This document shows, in pieces, positions 6,198 to 11,746 of a stretch of DNA of 11,746 bases. Within the stretch, counting starts at the first letter, position 1. Every line of letters begins with the position of its first letter. Below the pieces are notes generated by a model. That model was not told where the DNA came from. It was given only the letters and a program-made list of their open reading frames with translations, and did not search any database. Made by a program: the position numbers and the translations under genes. This DNA comes from Cloacimonetes bacterium UBA6081 (GTDB taxonomy: Bacteria > Cloacimonadota > Cloacimonadia > Cloacimonadales > Cloacimonadaceae): assembly GCA_002428685.1 (NCBI GenBank), contig DIXL01000115.1:1-11746 (forward strand), given 5' to 3'.

Positions 6198-7694
6198 CTA
6201 CTTCATCAAAGTCATCCTACCGGTCATGCATTTTTGCGGTGTGATCAGTTGATATAAATACGGACCGGATGAGACAGCTCTGCCATGATCATCTCTGCCG
6301 TTCCAGACAATGGATGATTCCCCTCTCGGATAGGCAGTGGACTTGATGAGTGTTCTCACCGGTTGCCCCCGCAGGTTATAGATCTTCAAATCTACTTTCT
6401 CTGTATTCTGTGGCAAAAAAAAGCAGATAGTGGTCTCGGGATTAAAGGGATTGGGATAGTTACTGAAGGTCGGAACCAGAGTAACTGATGACCCCGAAAT
6501 GGTATTATCTTCAATGGACACAGGCATCTGCCTCAGACAAGGATAACCATCATTGATCGAATGATCCGAGTCCATAGCCCAGATATTGGCAAAGTCCCAG
6601 CTTACATAGGTATCCGCATCAAAAGGATAGGTCATCTGTTCCGTGCTTCTGCCCTCTCCTCCGTAACTGGTTGTTTGGCCTGATATCTCTGTATCCCAAT
6701 AAGATGAAGTCGATGAGGAATCATATTGGCTTCCCACCAAACCGCCCGCAGTATGAATTGCGTTCACCAGCGAAGCACTGTAGCTGTTGTTGATGACAGA
6801 TTTGTATTGATGACCCACCAAGCCACCGATTATATTATTTCCGCTAACAACACCTGTTCTATAGCTGTTGTTGATCGTAGAGTTACTTTGATACCCCACC
6901 AAACCACCTACATATTGATTTCCAAGCAAATTGACCATGCTATAGCATTTATCGATGGTCGCATCCTGTTGATATCCCACCAAGCCACCTACATAATAAT
7001 TACCATCCACACTCCCGGTACTGAAGCAGTTGTTGATCGTCATGTTATCTTGATATCCCACCAATCCGCCGACTCTATTATTCCCATAGACCGACACAGC
7101 ACTATGACTGTTACTGATGGTCGAGCTCGCTTGGTATCCCACCAAACCACCAACATGTTGATTTCCGCTTACGTTCCCGGTACTGTAACAATCACTGACA
7201 GTTGAAGCCAACTGATATCCCACTATGGGGCCGACCCTAACGTTACCGCTTATATTGACGTTGCGTAAGACAAGCTGAATGATTGACGCTTGATAAACAT
7301 AACCAAAAAACCCAACACACCATATCTGGCGATTTATAAAAAGTGCATCTATTATATGATTCTGCCCATTATAAGATCCTCTAAATGTAAGGATATCCGG
7401 ATTTGGCGATTCACAATAATAACCTATGGGACTCCAGCCCAGCCCATCAAACCAATCAATGGTTGATGACGCATCGATATCTGCTGTCTGGATATAATGA
7501 CTTGACCAACGGATTGCTTGATAGGGACTTGGGACAATGCTATCTTCTGCGGTAATCCAGTAGAGATTCTCCAGGGTGGCTATCTGATAGGGATCAGTTG
7601 TGGTGCCATTCCCCAAAGCAGGTTGAGTGGCTGTTTGCGCTATGAGACATGTGTTTGCTATGATAAGAGCTGTGAGCAGAAACAAAACTTTCAT
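6198..7694 (-). CDS. Secreted GLUG-repeat protein with C-terminal sorting tail
   Basis: This is a 498-residue exported protein. Residues 1-20 form a signal peptide ending near LIAQ. The following region (about 25-140) contains 'NPYQIATLENLYWI'-like and 'WSPIG...FRGSYNGQNHIIDALFI' segments typical of proteins preceding GLUG repeats. Seven GLUG units follow, with the VGGLVGYQ motif at residues 154, 181, 208, 235, 262, 289 and 316, an exact 27-residue step expected to form a beta-helix-like stack. The tail (411-498) starts SNYPNPFNPETTI and ends RMTLMK, with the FlgD-like pattern 'IYNLRGQPVRTLI...SIVWNGRDD'. Such tails direct export and surface attachment, probably by type IX secretion. It starts behind AAGGAT (7701-7706) and lies 70 bp downstream of its damaged paralogue, so they probably share a transcript. 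An adhesive or cell-surface role is inference. Confidence 0.88.
   Translation of the reverse strand: MKVLFLLTALIIANTCLIAQTATQPALGNGTTTDPYQIATLENLYWITAEDSIVPSPYQAIRWSSHYIQTADIDASSTIDWFDGLGWSPIGYYCESPNPDILTFRGSYNGQNHIIDALFINRQIWCVGFFGYVYQASIIQLVLRNVNISGNVRVGPIVGYQLASTVSDCYSTGNVSGNQHVGGLVGYQASSTISNSHSAVSVYGNNRVGGLVGYQDNMTINNCFSTGSVDGNYYVGGLVGYQQDATIDKCYSMVNLLGNQYVGGLVGYQSNSTINNSYRTGVVSGNNIIGGLVGHQYKSVINNSYSASLVNAIHTAGGLVGSQYDSSSTSSYWDTEISGQTTSYGGEGRSTEQMTYPFDADTYVSWDFANIWAMDSDHSINDGYPCLRQMPVSIEDNTISGSSVTLVPTFSNYPNPFNPETTICFFLPQNTEKVDLKIYNLRGQPVRTLIKSTAYPRGESSIVWNGRDDHGRAVSSGPYLYQLITPQKCMTGRMTLMK
6708..7250 (-). repeat. GLUG repeat array, 7 units of 81 bp
   Basis: These are seven in-frame units, each 27 codons long, encoding 'GN..VGGLVGYQ....I.N.YS.G.V.' variants. 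The spacing of the conserved VGGLVG motif is exactly 27 residues throughout. Sequence between the motifs diverges, and the second motif position is degenerate in the first unit (VGPIVGYQ) and the last (AGGLVGSQ). The regular length suggests expansion by unequal recombination and/or a strict structural period. Confidence 0.85.
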
Positions 7695-7764
7695 GATAAA
7701 ATCCTTGTTACTTATGCATTCGCTGGTTCGATGGTAAGCACTTGGCTTAGATCGTCCATAAGTA

Positions 7765-9354
7765 CTACTTGAGCAAAGTCATCTTTCCCGTCTTGGTAAC
7801 AAACGGGGTACTCAGGCGATAATAGTAGAGGCTGGAAGTTACACTTCTGCCTTGATCATCCTTGCCATTCCAGACAATGGAGGCTTTACCTTTGGGATAG
7901 GAGGCGGACTTGATCAGGGTTCTCACCAGTTGACCCCGCAGGTTATAGATCTTCAGATCTACGTGCTCTGTATTTTGAGGCAGATAAAAGCTGATGGTGG
8001 TCTCGGGGTTGAAAGGATTGGGATAGTTCCAAAGGGAAGGTGGTTCTAGCACTGTGATGACATAGTCTTCCACCGACACCGGCATGTCACTGAGATAGGG
8101 ATATCCGGAATTGATTGAGGAACTCGCATCCACCGTCCAGACATCGGTAAAATTCCAGTTTATATAAGTATTGGCGGCATGGGGAAAGGTCATTTGTGCA
8201 GTCAACCTGCCGGTCCCACAAACACTGGTAGTTTGTCCGGTTGTCTCAATATCCCAATAACTGCTGACAGCTCTTGAGCTAAGATGTGATCCAACTAATC
8301 CTCCTACAGTGGATTGTCCGCTAACCTGCCCGGCGCAAAAACTATTGGTGATAGTGGCATCCGCCATCGAAGCTACAAGGCCGCCCACGCAAGATCCACC
8401 ATATACATTCGCTCTACTATAACAGTCGTTGATGTAAGATTCATGCTGAGCACCTACCAAGCCTCCAACAATAGAGGTTCCTCTTATTGTACCCAGGCTA
8501 TAACTGTTGCTGATGGTGGAACTCCATATACTATTCCCCACCAGGCCTCCTACATACGATTGCCCGTTTACATTACCACTATAAACGCTTCTGCTGATGG
8601 AAGAATCGTCTTGTCCTCCCACCAAGCCTCCAACATTTGCCTGTCCACCTCTTACAGTCACTGTGCTGCTGCAGTTAGAGACAGTGCAGAGGACTTGTTG
8701 ATCTCCAAGAATGCCCCCGGCGTAGCCACCGCCAACGTTCACTGTTCCGGAGCTATAGCTGTTGCTGATGGTGCAGTTAAACAGTTGTTTGCCCACCAAT
8801 CCCCCAACCCAGATATGACCATTCACGTTACCGGAGCCGTAGCAGTTTTCGACAACAGAGTTATATATTTGAAACCCCACCAGGCTGCCGACATTCCATC
8901 CCCCCATCACTTCTACATTGGTTAAGCCAAGGTTTGTGATCATCCCACCCTGAACGAATCCAAAAAAACCTACAGCAGTGGTAGAGGGAAGGTAAATACT
9001 GATTCCGTTTATCACATGGCCCTGTCCGTTGTAAACCCCTGAAAAAGGCAAGTTATCCGGATCTTCATCACCGAAGCTTCTTCCTATAGGACTCCAGCCC
9101 TGTCCATCAAACCAGTTCGCAGTAGGGGTAGCGTCAATATCGGCAATCTGAATATAGAAGCTTGACCAACGGCTTCCCTGGCTGGGAGCGGGGATAATGT
9201 CATCAGAGGCAGCGATCTAGTATAGATTCTGAAGAGAAGCGATTTGATAGGGATTGCTGAAGGAGCCATTACCTGCCGCAGGTGCAATGGCGGTCTGCGC
9301 CATGACCCAGGCACAAGCGCAGGCCAGAACAAAAATTATCATAGCTGTTCGCAT
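7765..9354 (-). pseudogene. GLUG-repeat secreted protein interrupted by in-frame TAG at codon 46
   Basis: ATG 9354 behind AAGGATGAG opens a signal peptide (MRTAMIIFVLACACAWVMAQ), and the frame runs to 7765, 529 residues in all. Only one codon breaks it: TAG at 9217-9219, codon 46. The intact paralogue at 6198-7694 has LENLYW46 where this has LQNLY-stop. A single TGG to TAG change explains it. Downstream the frame is perfectly open, with eight GLUG motifs (residues 155, 183, 212, 241, 268, 296, 323 and 350; steps 27-29) and the tail NYPNPFNPETTI...KMTLLK (443-529). No ATG follows the stop until codon 138, and a restart would lack the signal peptide. Loss by recent nonsense mutation is the simplest reading; sequencing error or amber suppression are alternatives. 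It lies 70 bp upstream of the intact copy. Confidence 0.85.
8266..8907 (-). repeat. GLUG repeat array, 8 units of 81-87 bp
   Basis: Eight in-frame GLUG units lie within the amber-interrupted gene. Motif anchors step by 28, 29, 29, 27, 28, 27 and 27 residues, so this array is less regular than that of the neighbouring paralogue. The third unit is the most divergent (AGGILGDQ), and the seventh reads VGGLVASM. Confidence 0.8.
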
Positions 9355-9670
9355 GATCTCATCCTTTGTTGCAGAGTTCACATGTGCGGACTGCATCCCT
9401 TTGTCCCATTCCTAAGCCGCGGGTTAGTGGGCTCTGCAAACTTTGCAGTTAATGATTTTCATCATTGACCACATTTTCTACAATCAATGACAAAACTCGC
9501 AAGCTCATCGTATGCAAAACAAGAATTCATGTCAAGTATTATTTCTTGAGCTGCTCAGATAGAGGCTGATGCCGTGTTTTCTATGAGTGAAGAAGATATT
9601 GACAATGAATGCCAGTCCGGAAAAAGGGGTATTAGCCCTTATTACAAGGACACATAAAAGGGAGGATATC
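9355..9670. other. Divergent intergenic region
   Basis: This region separates the minus-strand GLUG genes from the plus-strand RibD-like gene. It holds the minus-strand promoter described separately. The plus-strand open frame extends back to 9587, but that stretch has no good ribosome site and is not counted as coding. A TTGACA at 9599-9604 has no -10 at standard distance. A weak hairpin (AAGGG...CCCTT, about 9624-9640) precedes the plus-strand start. Confidence 0.5.
9507..9535 (-). promoter_or_regulatory. Sigma70-type promoter for the GLUG gene pair
   Basis: On the minus strand, a perfect -35 TTGACA (9535-9530) is followed by a 17 nt spacer and TACGAT (9512-9507), which matches the -10 consensus at four of six positions including the first and last bases. 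Transcription would start near 9500, giving an untranslated leader of about 145 nt before ATG 9354. No operator was identified. Confidence 0.6.
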
Positions 9671-10435
9671 ATGAACAGACCAAAAGTGGTGCTATATGTT
9701 GGGGCATCGGTGGATGGCAGAATCACCATGGGGACAAATACCACCATGTTTGACATTCACCGGCAGCCGAAGCTATATGCCATGCTCTTCACTAGGGAAG
9801 AATGGGAAAGCTTTAGCAAGGCGATCTTCGATATCTATAAACCGGATATGTTTTTGGAAGGCTGCAATATGCTGGTGTCCGAAAACCAGGAATTGACGGA
9901 GCTTCTTCCCTATCTGGGAGATACTGAAGAGCTTTATCAGGACTATCTGCCAGAGGATATTTTGAGCCGTCCAACCAGGAAAACCTGGACCTCCGTGGTG
10001 GATGGCCGGGGCAGATTCCGCAACGGCTATACGGCAGAGTGCGACGATCCGGAAACCTATATGGTGCATCTGACTTCCGAGACCGCTCCGCCTGAGTATC
10101 TGGCCTTTTTGCGAAGTCGCCATCTCCCCTATCTTATCAAGGGACAAGGCAAAGTTGATCTGCCCAGGATGTTTGCCAAAGTGAAAACCAAGCTGAAGGT
10201 AAATACAATAGCCACCAGCTCAGGCGGGCAGCTTAGCGGTGCTTTGATCCGCAATTCGCTGCTGGATGAGATCAATATCTTGCAAAGTCCTCTGGTTATA
10301 GGCGGTTATACGGTTCCCACGCTATTTGCTGCTCCAGAGCCTGAGTGGCCAACGATTCTTCCTAAAAAGCTCCGGCTTCTTGAAGTGAAGAACTTTATGA
10401 ACGATAAACTGTGGCTACGATACAAGGTCCTCTAA
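9671..10435 (+). CDS. RibD C-terminal / dihydrofolate reductase-like domain protein
   Basis: The 254-residue cytoplasmic protein (no signal peptide) shows the RibD-C/DHFR fold hallmarks: an N-terminal strand with KVVLYVGASVDGRIT (5-19), and 'TSSGGQLSGALIRNSLLDEI' (182-201) followed by 'SPLVIGG...PTLF', corresponding to the NADPH-binding GG-x-L-x-G-x-L and (V/L)-D-E motif near the domain end. Family members reduce pyrimidine or pteridine intermediates with NADPH, for example in riboflavin synthesis. No deaminase domain and no riboflavin genes are adjacent, so the substrate is unknown. I chose ATG 9671, with GGGAGG at 9660-9665, over upstream in-frame starts. It appears to be a single-gene unit. 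A CCTCTAA...TTAGGGG stem overlaps the stop codon but lacks a T tract. Confidence 0.8.
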   Translation: MNRPKVVLYVGASVDGRITMGTNTTMFDIHRQPKLYAMLFTREEWESFSKAIFDIYKPDMFLEGCNMLVSENQELTELLPYLGDTEELYQDYLPEDILSRPTRKTWTSVVDGRGRFRNGYTAECDDPETYMVHLTSETAPPEYLAFLRSRHLPYLIKGQGKVDLPRMFAKVKTKLKVNTIATSSGGQLSGALIRNSLLDEINILQSPLVIGGYTVPTLFAAPEPEWPTILPKKLRLLEVKNFMNDKLWLRYKVL

Positions 10436-10863
10436 GCTCATTTAGGGGACGGAGAAGAATGCCATTCACAGATCTTGAAACCGAAGGGCGCTACTAAGAG
10501 GCATAGCGAAGCAGGATGCAATCCTATGTTACAAATGCTTGTTGCTCAAGTAGTGAGAGTTGAAGCGAGTTTGATTAGCGGAAAACGAGAGATAAATCAA
10601 GAAAACTCTTGACAGATTTACTAAAGAAATGTTCTGTTACAGCAGTATGCTATTTTAGTCCACATTATAAAGATATAGATTGTCTGATACCAAGCTCAGC
10701 TACTTAATAGTAACTGGTTTTAAGATGAGTGTGAGGAATCTTTACTTAATTCCCACACCTGTTTCAATGTCTTTACTTGCACGTTGTTTCTTGCTGCACC
10801 GATCTACTAATTTTATCAAGGAACACATTTTCTGTAAAACGATAGTAAGTCTTAGGAGAAACC
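10436..10863. other. Intergenic region without a recognised gene
   Basis: There is no convincing gene here. An open frame from 10680 overlaps the next gene in another frame, lacks a ribosome binding site and has no recognisable domain. A TTGACA lies at 10609-10614 with no matching -10 at 16-18 nt. Short palindromes such as AGGATGCAATCCT occur near 10532. A promoter for the gene at 10864 is expected here, but I could not define one. Confidence 0.45.
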
Positions 10864-11283
10864 ATGAAATCGTTTTGGACAATATTGATCTTAACCCTGA
10901 TGTCGGCACTCTTATTAGCTTCCGACGGACCAACCCCAGATGCAACTGCGCAGTTTTTATGGCCAGACCGCATCCGCAACGTTATTGCAGTAAACGATGC
11001 AGATCAGCAAAGTTTTTTTGCCGCCACCTTCGGTTTGGATAATTACATTGTTTCTAATACACCATCTACACCTTTGGGGAAAGTGGCTGTGGTATTAAGG
11101 TTTACAGTATTTAACAGCACTTATTTATGGCGCATAGAAAACAGGACGCATGTATATATGCAACAGGATAATCTGGACTTGGCAGAGGATTGTATATCCA
11201 GCCATAATTCAGTGGATATTATAAATATCCCAATCCCTCCACCACTATTAGTTATGCAGTTCTTCAAGATGGCCTTGTGAAGT

Positions 11284-11511
11284 TGGTAAAAATCGTTGCA
11301 CATAGCGAAAACTTTTTGTCGTTCCCGCGGAGGCGGGAAACCAGCCCTGAAAAATCCCAGAGGGATGACAGAAATAGATAATTGGAATATAGGCAGTTAT
11401 CTTCAGTATATACAGAACTAATAAAAGGGCTGGATTCCCGCCTCCGCGGGAACGACAAGTGTGAAACTCGCTCTTTGGTGAGTACTGGCAATTATTCAAC
11501 GATCTCTGGTA
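11284..11511. mobile_element. MITE-like palindromic insertion with TGGTA target duplication
   Basis: TGGTA occurs at 11284-11288 and again at 11507-11511. Removing 11289-11511 fuses the host gene in frame (CTT GTG AAG TTG GTA to GTG TAT AAT CTT CGT). The 218 bp insert (11289-11506) has imperfect terminal inverted repeats: AAAATCGTTGCA at the left against GAGATCGTTGAA read inward from the right, sharing ATCGTTG. It encodes no convincing protein. These are the features of a small non-autonomous transposable element. The transposase that would move it is not in the window. Confidence 0.65.
11316..11458. repeat. 33 bp inverted repeat arms with nested hairpins
   Basis: The left arm (11316-11348) and right arm (11426-11458) are reverse complements over 33 bp with a single mismatch. 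Each arm is itself a hairpin: TTCCCGC-GGAG-GCGGGAA at 11322-11339, and TTCCCGC-CTCC-GCGGGAA at 11435-11452. The 77 bp between them include another small hairpin (ATCCC-AGAG-GGAT). The motif resembles REP-like GC-rich palindromes dispersed in many bacterial genomes. It forms the core of the insertion described separately. Confidence 0.9.
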
Positions 11512-11746
11512 GTGTATAATCTTCGTGGACAGAAGGTAAAAGAACTGGTAAACGGAAAGCATCTTGCCGGTAGTCATAAAATTATCTGGACAGGAACAGA
11601 TGCTTCGGGAAGCTCGTTTTCGTCGAAATTTACTTTATCCGGATTGAACAAGGCAAATCCATCCGTGTGCATAAGCTGATGCTGCTGAAATAAGATTGTC
11701 TTATTAAGAACCCTTACATATAACCTGCATTCCCGTCTCATTGTAA

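Larger units (their letters stand above)
10864..11693 (+). pseudogene. Secreted protein with sorting tail, disrupted by frameshifts and an insertion
   Basis: ATG 10864 follows AGGAGA (10854-10859) and opens a signal peptide (MKSFWTILILTLMSALLLA). The first frame runs to 11280 (138 residues), but its last part is out of register. In a second frame, 11226-11288 encodes YPNPSTTISYAVLQDGLVKLV, the start of a typical C-terminal sorting tail. A 218 bp element interrupts it, and the tail resumes at 11512 as VYNLRGQKVKELV, then HKIIWTGTDASGSS. A further one-base shift near 11611-11626 moves the true ending, 'YFIRIEQGKSIRVHKLML' followed by LK, into a third frame, with stop TAA at 11691-11693. The gene therefore carries at least two frameshifts plus one insertion. 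The mature domain (residues 20-110) is not recognised and may contain more damage. Confidence 0.72.

Noticed and set aside
6726..7205. 159-codon plus-strand open frame opposite the GLUG gene
   Set aside because: It is the antisense of the 81 bp repeats. Its apparent periodicity and openness follow from the repeat structure, and it lacks a ribosome site.
6708..7250. Possible CRISPR array because of regularly spaced repeated sequence
   Set aside because: The repeat step is 81 bp and in frame, units diverge throughout with no constant repeat and unique spacer split, and they encode GLUG motifs in a secreted protein.
8314..8925. 203-codon plus-strand open frame opposite the second GLUG gene
   Set aside because: This is the same antisense-of-repeat effect. 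It has no ribosome binding site or recognisable domain, and the minus frame clearly carries the protein motifs.
9599..9635. TTGACA upstream of the RibD-like gene
   Set aside because: The nearest -10-like sequence (TATTAG) is 25 nt away. The hexamer at the standard distance is AAAAGG.
9587..9670. 28-residue N-terminal extension of the RibD-like protein
   Set aside because: The strong GGGAGG ribosome site precedes ATG 9671, and the conserved KVVLY...DGRIT strand starts right after it. The upstream frame has no comparable site.
10429..10448. Terminator after the RibD-like gene (CCTCTAA...TTAGGGG)
   Set aside because: The stem includes a G-T pair, overlaps the stop codon and is followed by ACGGAG rather than a T tract.
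10680..11042. 120-codon open frame overlapping the start of the broken secreted gene
   Set aside because: It has no ribosome site and no domain, and its second half is read out of frame across the signal peptide region of the better-supported gene at 10864.
11248..11577. Minus-strand open frames across the palindromic element
   Set aside because: They arise from the inverted arms and overlap recognisable sorting-tail coding on the plus strand. There are no start signals.

Overview
This is a bacterial window of moderate GC content that codes densely from 1.3 to 5.8 kb and holds accessory, partly decaying DNA on both sides. Several products are secreted proteins ending in a 'YPNPFNPET...' tail with FlgD-like Ig features and a 'K-M-T-L-(L/M)-K' terminus. 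That style of C-terminal sorting tail is typical of the Fibrobacteres-Chlorobi-Bacteroidetes superphylum and of Cloacimonadota. I infer a Cloacimonadota-like organism, from protein style only and without any database search.

Left flank (1-1308): the first ~270 bases look like the 5' (domain I) part of a group II intron on the minus strand that runs off the window edge. Next, also on the minus strand, come a small FlgD-like Ig domain ORF (414-728) and, upstream of it, a short secreted-protein gene (754-962) whose reading frame is broken at a run of C. A divergent intergenic region containing a C10 run follows.

Core operon (1309-5825, plus strand): four genes with overlapping ends, encoding a MacB/LolD-type ABC ATPase, its FtsX/MacB-type permease, a YihY/BrkB-family membrane protein and PurH. 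All look intact. The start/stop overlaps (17, 1 and 4 nt) indicate translational coupling.

Right of the operon (5826-9355): a signal-peptide stub (5919-6005), then two tandem paralogous GLUG-repeat secreted proteins on the minus strand. The downstream copy (6198-7694) is intact and has a GLUG array with an exact 27-residue (81 bp) period. The upstream copy (7765-9354), directly behind a consensus-like sigma70 promoter, carries an in-frame TAG at codon 46, exactly where the intact paralogue has Trp46.

Right end (9671-11746): an intact RibD-C/dihydrofolate-reductase-like protein, then a broken secreted-protein gene (10864-11693). Its sorting tail is interrupted by a 218 bp MITE-like element flanked by TGGTA direct repeats. 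Removing the element plus one repeat rejoins the tail in frame (...GLVKLV|VYNLRGQKV...). The element contains 33 bp inverted arms, each of which is itself a hairpin.

Overall, a conserved housekeeping/transport operon lies between genes for tail-bearing exported proteins. Most of those are damaged by frameshift, nonsense mutation, truncation or insertion, and two kinds of mobile or palindromic elements lie nearby. No unmistakably new multi-gene system is visible. The best leads are the insertion element and the amber-interrupted GLUG paralogue.
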